64,000 nucleotides of DNA, taken from positions 40,528 through 104,527 of the forward strand of contig DASSRK010000008.1 in the NCBI GenBank assembly GCA_035701825.1, read 5' to 3'. The notes under the pieces are model-generated. The model was not told the DNA's origin, made no database searches, and was given only the letters and a program-made list of their open reading frames with translations. Shown piece by piece: positions 27,804 to 42,191 of this stretch. Within the stretch, counting starts at the first letter, position 1; every line of letters begins with the position of its first letter. The stretch comes from CADEED01 sp035701825 (GTDB taxonomy: Bacteria > Pseudomonadota > Gammaproteobacteria > Steroidobacterales > Steroidobacteraceae). The position numbers and the translations under genes are program-made.

Positions 27804-30800
27804 ATGATTTCGCAAGAGCAACGCAACTTCGTCATCGAATTGTGGCGGGACACGTTGAAGCTCGAACAGGTCGATCTCGACCGGGGCTTCGCGGATCTCG
27901 GCGGCAACTCGTTGGCGGCCAACCAGTTCGTTGCGCGCCTCGAGGCCGGGCTCGGGTTCAAGGTGCCCGTGATCCGGGTGTTCGAGTACCCCACGCTGCG
28001 CATGTTCCTGCGTTTCCTGGTCGAAGGCGCCGCGCCCGCGAGGCCGGCCGCGGGACGCACCGGCCGCAAGAAGCAGGCCGTGGAGAAGTCCGACCTGCGC
28101 ACCGACCACGACATCGCCATCGTCGGCATGGCGTGCCGCTTTCCGGGCGCACGCAACATCGAGGAATTCTGGGCCAACCTGCTCGATGGCCGTGACACGA
28201 TCCGGCAGATCGACGACGCGGAGCTGAGCCCCGAGGTGCCTGCGACCCTGCGCGACGATCCGCGCTACGTGCGCGCCTGCGGACTCATCGACGATCCGTA
28301 CGGCTTCGACGCCGAGTTCTTCGCCGTGAATCCCATGGAGGCGAAGCTCACCGATCCGCAGCAGCGCGTGCTGCTCGAAGTGTCCTGGCACGCGCTCGAA
28401 CACGCCGGTGAAACGCCCGGCGGCGCCAACGACCTCACCGCGGTGTTCGCCGGCGTCGAGGACAACTCCTACTACCGTGCCGAGATCGTGCCGTTCCCCG
28501 AAGCGGAAGCGCGCGCCGGCCGTTTCCCGGTGATGACGGGAAACGAGAAGGACTACGTCGCGATGCGCATCGCGCACAAGCTCAACCTCAAGGGCCCCGC
28601 GGTCAGCGTGCACACGGCGTGCTCGACCTCGCTGGTCGCCGTGATCATGGCCTGCAAGAGCCTGCGCCTGCACGAGTGCGACCGCGCGCTGGCCGGCGGC
28701 GCCTCGGTGCACTTCCCGACGCCCGAGGGCTACTACTACCAGGAAGGCGGCGTGTTCAGCTCGGACGGTCATTGCCGGCCGTTCGACAAGGACGCGCAGG
28801 GCACCAACTTCACCGACGGCGCGGGCATGGTGGTGCTCAAGCGCGTCGAAGACGCGGTGCGCGACGGCAACACGATATTCGCGGTCATCAAGGGCGGCGC
28901 GATCAACAGCGACGGCGGCGACAAGGTGTCGTTCTCGGCGCCGAGCATCGCGGGCCAGGCGGCGTGCATCCGCGCGGCGCTGGCCGATGCCGACGTGGAC
29001 GCCGGCACGCTGCAATTCGTCGAAGCGCATGGCACGGCCACTCCGGTGGGCGATCCCATCGAGATGGAAGCGCTGCGCCAGGCCTTCGCCGGCCGGCAGG
29101 ATCCCGCGCGCCTGCGCTACTGCGGCATCGGTTCGGTCAAGAGCAACATCGGCCACACCACCGCGGCCGCGGGTGTCGCCAGCCTCATCAAGACCGCGCT
29201 GGCGCTGCGCCACGGCGTGATCCCGGCGACCGTGCATTTCCGCGCGCCGAACCCGGGGCTCAACATCGACGATTCACCGTTCTTCGTGGTCGGCGAAAAG
29301 ATGGACTGGCCGGCCGCGGAATCGCGCCGCCGCGCCGGCATCAGCTCCTTCGGCATCGGTGGCACCAACTCGCACCTCATCGTCGAGGAAGCGCCGCCGG
29401 CGCCGCCGGTGGCCGCGCAGGAGCGCCCCTTCGAGATCTGGCCCGTCTCGGCGCGCGTCGCGGCGCACTGCAGGCGCCAGCTCGACGCGCTCAGCAACGA
29501 GACGTTCTGGCCACGCGACATCGCGCACACGCTGCAGTCCGGGCGCGCCGCGTTCAGGCACCGGGGCGCGCGCGTGCGCCTCAGCAATCTTCCGATCGAC
29601 GACCTGGTGGTCGAAGCCAGCCATCCGGCGCTCGACGCGCCCAGCGTCGCCTTCATGTTCCCGGGGCAGGGCGCCCAGTACGTCGGCATGGGCAAGAGCC
29701 TGTACGACGCCTTCCCGGAATTCCGCGCGACCTTCGAGCGCTGCTGCGAGCTGCTCAGCGCTGAGCTGAAGCTCGACTTCAAGTCTTTCATCTTCGACAC
29801 CGCCAACCAGGAGACGCTCGAGAACACGCGCTACACGCAGCCCGCCATCTTCGCCATCGAAGTGTCGCTGGGCCGCATGCTGCTCGACTGGGGCCTCCGC
29901 CCCGAGCGCATGGTGGGGCACAGCATCGGCGAGTTCGCGGCCGCGCACCTGGCCGGCGTGTTCTCGCTCGAGGATGGCATCAAGCTGATCGCGGCCCGCG
30001 GCCGGCTCATGGCCGACCTGCCGCGCGGCCGCATGCTGTCGGTACGCGGCGCGACCGAGGCGGTGACGCGCGTGGTCGGCGAGTCGATCGAGTTCGCCTC
30101 GATCAACAGCCCGATCCACAGCGTGCTGTCCGGCAGCGACGAGCAGATCGCCGCCGCGCAGGCGCAGCTCGAGGCCGCGGGCCTCGCCTGCCGCCCGTTG
30201 CACACCTCGCATGCCTTCCACTCGGCGATGATGTCGCCGGTGGTCGAGCCGTTCCTGGAAGTAGTCAGGAGCGTGTCGCTCGCCCCGCCGCGGATACCGA
30301 TCGTGTCGACGGTGACCGGCGCGCCGATGCGCGATTCGGACGCCACCGATCCTTACTACTGGGCCAATCACCTGCGCGCCACCGTCCGGTTCAGCCCGGC
30401 GCTCTTCAAGGCCATCGAGCTCGGCTCCAACGTGCTGGTGGAAGTCGGTCCGCGCACCACGCTGGCCACCCTCGCCGTGCAGCACTTCCCCAAGGACAAG
30501 CCCGGCAGCTGCGTGTCCATCGCGACGCTGGCCGAGACACCCGACCCGGCGGCGGAGATCGGCGGACTCGGCAGCGCGCTGGCGCGCCTGTGGTGCGCCG
30601 GCGTGGAGCTCCCGTGGGAGGCCATCTGGCGCAAGGGCCGCAAGGTCCCGCTGGTCAGCCGCTATCCGTTCGAGCACCGCAATTTCCGTTTCTCCGAAGG
30701 CCGCGTGCGCGCGGCGCATGCGGCGCGCGCGCCCGAGCCGGTCGAGCCCGTCGCGGTCGCCGAGGTCGAAGCCGCGAACGACGCGCCGGCCGCGCCGGCC

Positions 30801-31481
30801 GATCGTGGCCAGCTGCTGGCGGCGGAGCTCGCGCGCCTCATCGGCGAGCATTCCGGCATGCAGCTGGGCGCCGGCAACGTCACCTTCGTGGAGGCCGGCC
30901 TCGATTCGCTGGTGCTGATGCAGATCGGCGTCGAGATCGGCAAGGTGTACGGCGTCTCGGTCTCGCTGCGCGAGCTGATGAACAACATCAACACGCTGCC
31001 GAAGCTCGCGGCGCACGTGCTGGCGCAGGCCAGGCCCGAGCGTCTCGAGCACCTCGTGGTCGCGCCGGCGCGCGCCGCGGGCAAGCCGGCCTTGAGCGCG
31101 GTGCCGACCCCGGCCGCCAGCAACGTGACCGCGCTCGCGCCGCGCCACGCGGCCGCCCAACTACCGTCCATCCCGTTGCCGGCCCTGCAGCTGCCGGCGC
31201 TGGGCGCCGACAACGCGGGCGCACTCCATCAGCAGCTCAGCCTGATCCGCGACCTGGTCGCCCAGCAGCTGAGCTACCTCGAGGGGTTGCGCGGGCCGGG
31301 CTCGCCGCCGGCATCCGCGGAACCGACGCGGCCGCAGGAGGCCGGTCCCGGCGCGCGCCTGATCCGCGCCCGCCGTGCCGATCCGCCGGCGCCGGGCGCC
31401 TTCCGCGCCGCGCCCGATGCGGGCGCCGAGTGGTACCGGTTCGAAGACGGTACGCGTCGCTACAAGAAGCTCGGTCCCTGA
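27804..31481 (+). CDS. One-module type I polyketide synthase (ACP-KS-AT-ACP)
   Basis: A 1225-residue assembly-line protein. Domains in order: N-terminal carrier (DLGGNSL, Ser36), ketosynthase (about 101-530) with an intact triad, Cys273 in TACSTS, His409 in EAHGTA, His451 in NIGHTTA; acyltransferase (about 612-915) with FPGQGAQYVGMG, GHSIGE (Ser707) and HAFH (803-806), the pattern usual for malonyl-CoA; and a second carrier (AGLDSL, Ser1035). There is no ketoreductase, dehydratase, methyltransferase or thioesterase. Residues about 1090-1225 form a low-complexity tail with QQLSLIRDLVAQQLSYLE, a possible docking helix. The N-terminal carrier suggests an acyl group is loaded in trans and extended once by malonate. 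The peptide synthetase starts 8 bases downstream. Confidence 0.93.
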   Translation: MISQEQRNFVIELWRDTLKLEQVDLDRGFADLGGNSLAANQFVARLEAGLGFKVPVIRVFEYPTLRMFLRFLVEGAAPARPAAGRTGRKKQAVEKSDLRTDHDIAIVGMACRFPGARNIEEFWANLLDGRDTIRQIDDAELSPEVPATLRDDPRYVRACGLIDDPYGFDAEFFAVNPMEAKLTDPQQRVLLEVSWHALEHAGETPGGANDLTAVFAGVEDNSYYRAEIVPFPEAEARAGRFPVMTGNEKDYVAMRIAHKLNLKGPAVSVHTACSTSLVAVIMACKSLRLHECDRALAGGASVHFPTPEGYYYQEGGVFSSDGHCRPFDKDAQGTNFTDGAGMVVLKRVEDAVRDGNTIFAVIKGGAINSDGGDKVSFSAPSIAGQAACIRAALADADVDAGTLQFVEAHGTATPVGDPIEMEALRQAFAGRQDPARLRYCGIGSVKSNIGHTTAAAGVASLIKTALALRHGVIPATVHFRAPNPGLNIDDSPFFVVGEKMDWPAAESRRRAGISSFGIGGTNSHLIVEEAPPAPPVAAQERPFEIWPVSARVAAHCRRQLDALSNETFWPRDIAHTLQSGRAAFRHRGARVRLSNLPIDDLVVEASHPALDAPSVAFMFPGQGAQYVGMGKSLYDAFPEFRATFERCCELLSAELKLDFKSFIFDTANQETLENTRYTQPAIFAIEVSLGRMLLDWGLRPERMVGHSIGEFAAAHLAGVFSLEDGIKLIAARGRLMADLPRGRMLSVRGATEAVTRVVGESIEFASINSPIHSVLSGSDEQIAAAQAQLEAAGLACRPLHTSHAFHSAMMSPVVEPFLEVVRSVSLAPPRIPIVSTVTGAPMRDSDATDPYYWANHLRATVRFSPALFKAIELGSNVLVEVGPRTTLATLAVQHFPKDKPGSCVSIATLAETPDPAAEIGGLGSALARLWCAGVELPWEAIWRKGRKVPLVSRYPFEHRNFRFSEGRVRAAHAARAPEPVEPVAVAEVEAANDAPAAPADRGQLLAAELARLIGEHSGMQLGAGNVTFVEAGLDSLVLMQIGVEIGKVYGVSVSLRELMNNINTLPKLAAHVLAQARPERLEHLVVAPARAAGKPALSAVPTPAASNVTALAPRHAAAQLPSIPLPALQLPALGADNAGALHQQLSLIRDLVAQQLSYLEGLRGPGSPPASAEPTRPQEAGPGARLIRARRADPPAPGAFRAAPDAGAEWYRFEDGTRRYKKLGP

Positions 31482-31489
31482 GGCAGGCG

Positions 31490-34959
<3,470 letters not shown>

Positions 34960-34963
<4 letters not shown>

Positions 34964-35733
34964 CGCCGTTCTCGTTCGGCACCCCGGGGCAGGCCCTGTT
35001 CGGCGTGTACCACGCGCCCAATCCCACGGCCGCGCGCGCCTCGGCGGTGCTGCTGTGCGCGCCCATCGGGCTCGAGTACATGCGCACTCACTACTCGATG
35101 CGCCTGCTCGCGAACCACCTGGCCAATGCGGGCCTGCACGTGCTGCGCTTCGATTACCGCGGCACCGGGGACTCCTCCGGTTCGATCGGCGCCGAGCAGA
35201 TGGACTGCTGGGTCGAGGACATCAACCTCGCGGCGCGCGAGATCTGCGAAATCGCCGCCACGCAGGACCTGGCGGTCTGTGGCCTGCGCGCCGGGGCGCT
35301 GCTGGCGGCGCTGGCGATCAGCCAGGGCGCGACGCATCCGCGCCGCCTGGTGCTGTGGGACCCGGTGGTGCGTGGCAAGAGTTATCTCGAGGATCTCCGC
35401 TCCATGCACGTGCGCAAGATCGGCGGGCGGCCGGACGACAGCGACGAGCTGCTCGGCATGCGCTATCCCGGCGACCTGCGCGGCGTGCTCGAGTCGCTCG
35501 ACCTCGCGGCGCTGATCGCGCGCGTGCGTGCCGACGAGTTCGCGCTGGTGACCTCCGCCGAGCGCGCCGACTACACCGACCTGGCGAATGCCGCACGGGC
35601 CCGCTGGCCGCAGGCACGCTCGCTCTACGTGGAGGATCCGGTCGACTGGCGCAGTATCCGCGGCATCGACGACGCCCGCATGACCGGGCCCATCATCCGC
35701 GCCGTGGCCGAGGCGCTGGAAGCCAATCCATGA
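34960..35733 (+). CDS. Alpha/beta hydrolase-fold protein, exosortase A-associated type, Arg at nucleophile position
   Basis: A 257-residue alpha/beta-hydrolase fold protein like the exosortase-A system-associated hydrolase group. The fold markers LCAPIGLEYMRTH and RFDYRGTGDS are present. At the nucleophile elbow, where active enzymes have G-x-S-x-G, it reads VCGLRAGALLAAL: Arg110 replaces serine. My recollection is that relatives in these loci also carry GLRLG-type elbows, so this may be a family trait and the protein may be non-catalytic or use another mechanism. It overlaps the synthetase stop and the next gene (both ATGA), which fixes it in the assembly-line operon. Confidence 0.85.
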
Positions 35734-36563
35734 AAGAAGTCGTTTGCCGCTTCGGCCGCGACCTGCACCTCGCAGGCGTAGCCACGCTGCCGGACCCGGC
35801 CCGCGCCGATGCGCGCGCACCGCTGGTGCTGATGCTGAATGCCGGGCTGCTGCATCGCGTGGGGCCGCACCGCATCTCGGTGGTGCTGGCGCGCAAGCTC
35901 GCCGAGGCGGGCATCGCCAGTTTCCGCTTCGACATCGGCGGCCGCGGTGACAGCGAGACCGGCACCGATGCGGGCGGCGACGAACAACAGGCGCAGGCCG
36001 ATATCCTCGACGCCATGGATTTCGCGAGCCGGCGGTTCCAGGTCGACAGGTTCGTGACGTTCGGGCTGTGCTCGGGCGCCGACCGTGGCCACGCCATGGC
36101 GCTCAACGATGCGCGCATCGTCGGCGGCATCCTGCTCGACGGGCACGGCTTCCGCACCACGGGCTACTACTTCAAGCACTACCTGCCGCGCCTGCTGCGC
36201 GTCAGCGTGTGGCTGAACCTGCTGAAGCGCAAGCTCGCGCGCGAGCCGGCCGATGACGTGGTCGCCGAGCTCAACCAGCGCCGCCCGTTCGGCGCGCGCG
36301 AGGTGGTGGCGCGCGAGCTGCAGACCCTGGTCGATCGCGGCGCGCGCATGCTGTACGTGTACACCGGCGGCGTATCGCAGGAGTACTACAACTACGGCGG
36401 GCAGTTCTGGGACATGTTCCGCGAGCTCGAGCCGCGCGGCCGCATCGCGGTCGAATACTTCCCCGAGTCCGATCACACCTTCACGCACGCCGGCGACCGC
36501 GGCAAGATGTTGAACACGGTCGCCAACTGGATGCGCGTGAATTTCCAGGGTGCCGCGGGCTGA
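35730..36563 (+). CDS. Alpha/beta hydrolase-fold protein, exosortase A-associated type, Cys nucleophile
   Basis: A 277-residue alpha/beta hydrolase. LVLMLNAGLLHRVGPHR gives the oxyanion-region strand and loop, SFRFDIGGRGDS the GDS turn, and the elbow is FGLCSGADRG with Cys114 at the nucleophile position. A likely catalytic histidine is in ESDHTFTHAG near the C-terminus. Length and motifs match the second exosortase-A-associated hydrolase. A cysteine nucleophile could make or break thioesters, so release or transfer of the carrier-bound product is a reasonable inference. It is the last gene before a strong hairpin at 36571. Confidence 0.85.
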   Translation: MKEVVCRFGRDLHLAGVATLPDPARADARAPLVLMLNAGLLHRVGPHRISVVLARKLAEAGIASFRFDIGGRGDSETGTDAGGDEQQAQADILDAMDFASRRFQVDRFVTFGLCSGADRGHAMALNDARIVGGILLDGHGFRTTGYYFKHYLPRLLRVSVWLNLLKRKLAREPADDVVAELNQRRPFGAREVVARELQTLVDRGARMLYVYTGGVSQEYYNYGGQFWDMFRELEPRGRIAVEYFPESDHTFTHAGDRGKMLNTVANWMRVNFQGAAG

Positions 36564-36570
36564 ATGGAAA

Positions 36571-36591
36571 ACGCCGGCCAGCGGCCGGCGT
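36571..36591 (-). terminator. Hairpin terminator between convergent genes
   Basis: ACGCCGGCC-AGC-GGCCGGCGT is a perfect 9-bp GC-rich stem with a 3-base loop between the convergent hydrolase and glrR genes. Read on the minus strand it is followed by GTTTTCC, so it is a better intrinsic terminator for the glrR side, though it may stop both. Confidence 0.75.
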
Positions 36592-36616
36592 CCATGAGCG
36601 CGAATGGAGGCTCGGG

Positions 36617-37987
<1,371 letters not shown>

Positions 37988-37996
37988 CAGAAACCT

Positions 37997-38644
37997 CTAC
38001 GGTTTCCGTCCCTCGGGTTGCGGTGGGTTGGGGCGTTTGCCCGACGATCCCTCGATGGTGGCGATCGCGTCGAGCTTGGCCTGCGCTTCACTGAGCAACT
38101 TCCTGAGACGGGCGTTTTCGTCGCTCTCGGTAGTCAGACGCCGGGTGAGCTGCGCAATGCGGTCATTGGTGGAGCGCTCGGCGTTCGCTTGCAGCCGCCG
38201 CACGTCCGCCTCGAGGGCCTGTGTACGTTCGACCTGCTGCAACTGCAGGAACGCGAGAGCGCGCTCCGCAGGCAGCAAAGTCTCGGGGTTGGCCAGTACT
38301 TCGTGCAAAAGTCGCTGGGCAACGACAGGATCGTTGCCGGCGTGCCCGGGCGTCGACAGCACCATGGCATAACGAAGCACGCGGCTCGGCGTCGGCGCCG
38401 CCCGGTAGTCGTTGGTGGTGTTAGTCAGGATCTCGGCCTGTTCGGCCGGCGTGCCGCGCGCCACCCGGAGGCACAGGTCGAGATAGCCCGTCAGCACCGC
38501 GGCCTCGGTCGAATTGCGATCGATGGACGGCTCCGCCGCCTCGCGGGTGCGGCCCGTGGGCATGGCGCCGCAGCCCCCCAGCAGGGTGGCCAGGGCCACG
38601 CCGAGCACCAGCGCGCCGGCGGGAATGACAGGCTTATGCCGCAT
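37997..38644 (-). CDS. qseG: QseG-like lipoprotein
   Basis: A 215-residue lipoprotein between the kinase and regulator genes. The start at 38644 puts the signal first (MRHKPVIPAGALVLGVALAT) with lipobox LLGGC and Cys25. The mature protein has helical repeats and ends in a coiled coil (LTRRLTTESDENARLRKLLSEAQ). Its position between glrK/qseE and glrR is the known QseG arrangement, where the lipoprotein tunes the kinase from the outer membrane. It overlaps the kinase gene by 11 bases; 9 bases separate it from glrR. Confidence 0.82.
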   Translation of the reverse strand: MRHKPVIPAGALVLGVALATLLGGCGAMPTGRTREAAEPSIDRNSTEAAVLTGYLDLCLRVARGTPAEQAEILTNTTNDYRAAPTPSRVLRYAMVLSTPGHAGNDPVVAQRLLHEVLANPETLLPAERALAFLQLQQVERTQALEADVRRLQANAERSTNDRIAQLTRRLTTESDENARLRKLLSEAQAKLDAIATIEGSSGKRPNPPQPEGRKP

Positions 38645-40100
38645 GCGCGGTAGTCCGTGCGGGATTGGTGGCTGACAACAGGGGCATGCGGATACGGAAA
38701 TGGGCTCCGGGGAATTCGCCGTCGACGATCTCGATGGTGCCACCGTGCGCGTTCACGAACTCGAGCACCACCGAAAGACCGATGCCGGTGCCCTTGACCT
38801 GGACGCCTGCCGGCGGGCGGCCGGTGTAGAACGCATCGAATACCCGCGCGCGTTCCTCCTGCGGGATGCCGGCGCCGGCATCGGCGACGTCGATCACGAG
38901 CTGGGTGTCCTGCTTCGCGGCATATAGATAGACGGTGCCGCCCTTGGGCGAGTACTTGATGGCATTGGAGAGCAGGTTCTCGATGATGAGGCGCATCTTG
39001 CCGCGGTCCGCCTTCAGGGTGAGATCGTCGACCTTCACCTCGAGCCGGACCCGTTGCGAGACTACCGTGAGTTGCTGGGCTTCGAGAACCTGTTTGACCA
39101 GCGGGCGCAGGCGGAATTCCGTGAGTTCGAGGCCGACGCTCTCCTTCTGCCAGGCGCTGAAGGACAACAGGTTTTCGATCAGCCGGTGCAGCTTGATGCC
39201 ATTGTCGCGCAGGATCGCGACCACTTCGCGCTGCGAGTTGTCGAGCGGGCCGACGGCGCCGTCCATGAGCAGCTCCGCGCCTTCGCGGATGTTCGCGAGC
39301 GGGGTCTTGAGCTCGTGCGACATGTGCCGCAGGAAGCGGTTGCGCTCCTGCGCGAGGTCCAGCAGGCGCAGGCGCAGCCACTCGAGCTGCGCGCCGAGGC
39401 GTTCGAGGTCGCGCGGGCCGGACACCTCGATGGCGCGCGAGAAGGTGCCGCGGCCGAGCTCGCTGATGGCCCGGTCGATGGCGCGCAGCGGCCGGCCGAT
39501 GGAAAGGGTCAGGAACAGGATGGCGACCAGCGTGAGCGGCATCAGCAGCGCTGACTGCCAGAACAGGCGCTGCTGCGTGCTGCTGGTCTTGCGCTGCATC
39601 TCCGCGAGGCGCACGTCGGTCTGGCGATTGCCGTTCTCGGCGATGTCGCGCGCCAGGTCGCTGAGGCGCTCGAAGCGCGTCAGGATGGTGGCGAAGGCGG
39701 GGCTGGCCGGCGGCGTGGAGCTGACCGCGCTCGAGATCTCGTTGTGCAGCGTCGCGAAGTCCTCGAGCGTCTTGCGCGTGGCCGGGTCGGTCAGGATGGT
39801 CGCCAGCTGGGCGCGCGTCGTGGCCAGGCTCTGGTCGTTGTCGCGGTACGCGCCCAGCAGCTGCGAGTCGCCCAGCACCTGGTAGAGACGCACGGTGCGC
39901 TGCAGCTTGTCGATGTCCGCGAACATGCTCTGCGACAGCCGCGCGCTCTGCACGCCCTCGAGCACCAGCGCCTGGCTCTGCTTCGACTGGCTGCGGATCT
40001 GGATGGCCGCGTCCACCACCGCCACCAGCAGCGGGCCGGCGATCAGCGCCAGTCCCAGCAGCATGAGGCCGGTCAGGGATTTTGGACGCGCCCAACGCAT
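38634..40100 (-). CDS. glrK: Sensor histidine kinase GlrK (QseE)
   Basis: A 488-residue inner-membrane kinase. It has two membrane helices (about 10-30 and 185-205) with a periplasmic helical sensor between them, a HAMP domain (LSIGRPLRAIDRAISELGRG), the H-box FLRHMSHELKTPLANIREGA near residue 265, and an ATPase domain with N-box LLSNAIKYSPKG and G-boxes VADAGAGIPQ and GTGIGLSVV. The H-box sequence is the one seen in QseE/GlrK. It is followed by qseG and glrR and preceded 26 bases upstream by galE on the same strand. Confidence 0.92.
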   Translation of the reverse strand: MRWARPKSLTGLMLLGLALIAGPLLVAVVDAAIQIRSQSKQSQALVLEGVQSARLSQSMFADIDKLQRTVRLYQVLGDSQLLGAYRDNDQSLATTRAQLATILTDPATRKTLEDFATLHNEISSAVSSTPPASPAFATILTRFERLSDLARDIAENGNRQTDVRLAEMQRKTSSTQQRLFWQSALLMPLTLVAILFLTLSIGRPLRAIDRAISELGRGTFSRAIEVSGPRDLERLGAQLEWLRLRLLDLAQERNRFLRHMSHELKTPLANIREGAELLMDGAVGPLDNSQREVVAILRDNGIKLHRLIENLLSFSAWQKESVGLELTEFRLRPLVKQVLEAQQLTVVSQRVRLEVKVDDLTLKADRGKMRLIIENLLSNAIKYSPKGGTVYLYAAKQDTQLVIDVADAGAGIPQEERARVFDAFYTGRPPAGVQVKGTGIGLSVVLEFVNAHGGTIEIVDGEFPGAHFRIRMPLLSATNPARTTAHAA

Positions 40101-40125
40101 GCCGTTGTCCGGGGCGGCTGCCTAG

Positions 40126-41124
40126 CTACTGCCAGGGCTCGCGCTGCAGCCGGCGTTCCCAGTCCAGCGAGCTGCGCACGATGAGGTCGAGGTCGTCGAG
40201 CTTCGGGGTCCAGCTGAGCGCGTCGCGCACGCGCTGCGCGCTCGCGACCAGCGTGGGCGGGTCGCCGGCGCGGCGCGGTTCCTCGCGCACGTCGAGCCGG
40301 ATGCCGGCGAGCTTCTCGACGCTCGAGATGACCTCGCGCACGCTGTAGCCGTGGCCATAGCCGCAGTTGGCGATCAGCGACTTGCCGCCGTCGCGCAGGT
40401 AGGTGAGGGCGTTGACGTGCGCGGTGGCCAGGTCCTCGACGTGGATGTAGTCGCGCACGCCGGTGCCGTCGGGGGTCGGGTAGTCGGTGCCGAACACCGA
40501 CAGGTACGGGCGCTTGCCCACCGCCACCTCGCAGGCCACCTTGATCAGCAGCGTCGCCTTGCGGGTCGACTGGCCGATGCGGCCCTGCGGGTCGGAGCCC
40601 GCGACGTTGAAGTAGCGCAGCGCCACGTAGCGCATGGAGGTGGCGGCGCACAGGTCGCGCAGCATCCACTCGGACATGAGCTTCGAGGTGCCGTAGGGAT
40701 TGATGGGCGCGGTCTGCGAGTCCTCGGAGGCGAGCCCGCTCGCGGGGATGCCGTACACCGCGGCGGTCGACGAGAACACGAAATTCTTCACGCCGGCGTT
40801 GGCCGCGGCGGCCAGCAGCGAACGGGTCGAGCAGGTGTTGTTGCCGTAGTACTTCAGCGGATCCGACACCGACTCGGGCACGATGGTGTGCGCGGCGAAA
40901 TGGATGATGGTGTCCACGCGGTGCTCGGCCAGCAGCCGGTCCACCAGCGCGCGGTCGCCGACGTTGCCGACCACGAGCTCGGCGCCCTGCACGGCCTGGC
41001 GAAACCCGGTGGATAGGTCATCGAGTACCACGCAGCGTTCGCCGCGCGCCACCAGCTGCAGCAGGGTGTGGCTGCCGATGTAACCGGCTCCGCCGGTGAC
41101 CAGGACGGATGATCGTTGTGTCAT
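40126..41124 (-). CDS. galE: UDP-glucose 4-epimerase
   Basis: A 332-residue short-chain dehydrogenase family epimerase that interconverts UDP-glucose and UDP-galactose. It has the NAD-binding TGGAGYIGSHT, catalytic serine region FSSTAAVYG, and the Y-x3-K pair in NPYGTSK. The ATG at 41124 is preceded by GGAAGAG with good spacing; an ATG at 41136 upstream is possible but lacks one. It sits first in the minus-strand run ahead of the GlrK/QseG/GlrR genes. UDP-galactose would feed the neighbouring polysaccharide locus, so the link is metabolic as well as positional. Confidence 0.93.
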   Translation of the reverse strand: MTQRSSVLVTGGAGYIGSHTLLQLVARGERCVVLDDLSTGFRQAVQGAELVVGNVGDRALVDRLLAEHRVDTIIHFAAHTIVPESVSDPLKYYGNNTCSTRSLLAAAANAGVKNFVFSSTAAVYGIPASGLASEDSQTAPINPYGTSKLMSEWMLRDLCAATSMRYVALRYFNVAGSDPQGRIGQSTRKATLLIKVACEVAVGKRPYLSVFGTDYPTPDGTGVRDYIHVEDLATAHVNALTYLRDGGKSLIANCGYGHGYSVREVISSVEKLAGIRLDVREEPRRAGDPPTLVASAQRVRDALSWTPKLDDLDLIVRSSLDWERRLQREPWQ

Positions 41125-41176
41125 TGGCTCTTCCATGCGGGTTTTAGCCCGGGGGATTTTACATTAATGTGAAGCA

Positions 41177-42172
41177 GTGACTGTGACGGATTCTGCACCT
41201 GCACCCTTCGACGCGCTCGACCCGGGCGCCGTGTTCGCGGCCGCCGAGAGTATCGGGCTCGAGCCATCCGGCCGGCTGTTCGCGCTCAACAGCTACGAGA
41301 ACCGCGTCTATCAACTTGGCGACGAGGAGGGCGCCTTGTGGGTGCTGAAGTTCTACCGGCCGGCGCGCTGGAGCGATGCGCAGATCGCCGAAGAGCACGC
41401 CTTCACCTTCGAGCTGGCCGACGCGGAGCTGCCGGTCGCCGCGCCATTGCGCCGCGACGGGCGAAGTTTGTTTGTCCACCGGCGCCTGCGCTTCGCCGCG
41501 TTTCCCTACCTGGCGGGACGCGCGCCGGAGCTCGACGACCCGGCGACGCTCACCTTGCTAGGCCGCACGCTCGCGCGCATGCATGCCATCGGCGCCACCA
41601 CGCGCTTCGCGCACCGGCCGGCGCTGACGCTGGAGCGCCTCGGCACGCAGGCGCGCACGCGCGTCATCGACAGCGGTTTTGTACCCGATGCGCTCGCCGG
41701 CCAATATGCGCGCGTCAGCGAACAGGCGATCGGACGAGTCCGACAGGCGTTCGAAGCCTTCGGCCCGCTGCCCGGAGTGCGCATCCACGGCGACTGCCAC
41801 GCGGGCAACATCCTCTGGCGCCCCAATGGTCCCCTGTTCGTCGACCTCGACGACTGCATGTCGGGTCCGCGCATCCAGGACCTGTGGATGTTCCTGGCCG
41901 GCAACGCCGCGAGCCAGCAGGCGTCCTGGGCCGCGCTCATGGAAGGTTACGAATTGTTTGGCGAGTTCGATTACACCGAGCTCACGCTGGTCGAGGGCCT
42001 GCGCACGCTGCGCATGCTGCACCATGCGGCGTGGATCGCGCAGCGCTGGCACGATCCGGCATTCCCGCGCGCCTTTCCCTGGTTCGCGGACGCGCGCTTC
42101 TGGGAGCGGCACATCTCGGACCTGTTCGAGCAACTCGCCGCGATGGACGATCCGCCGATCCTGTCCAGGTAG
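41177..42172 (+). CDS. srkA: Stress response kinase SrkA (RdoA/YihE)
   Basis: A 331-residue protein of the kinase-like APH/choline-kinase fold. It has the ATP-site lysine in LWVLKFYRP, the catalytic loop IHGDCHAGNILW and the metal-binding VDLDDCMSGP. Length and sequence match SrkA, a Ser/Thr kinase that protects stressed cells from death. The start is a GTG at 41177 (a second GTG lies at 41183). It is divergent from galE with about 50 bases between. Function in this genome is by homology. Confidence 0.9.
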   Translation: MTVTDSAPAPFDALDPGAVFAAAESIGLEPSGRLFALNSYENRVYQLGDEEGALWVLKFYRPARWSDAQIAEEHAFTFELADAELPVAAPLRRDGRSLFVHRRLRFAAFPYLAGRAPELDDPATLTLLGRTLARMHAIGATTRFAHRPALTLERLGTQARTRVIDSGFVPDALAGQYARVSEQAIGRVRQAFEAFGPLPGVRIHGDCHAGNILWRPNGPLFVDLDDCMSGPRIQDLWMFLAGNAASQQASWAALMEGYELFGEFDYTELTLVEGLRTLRMLHHAAWIAQRWHDPAFPRAFPWFADARFWERHISDLFEQLAAMDDPPILSR

Positions 42173-42191
42173 TACTATTGCGCGAGGGAGG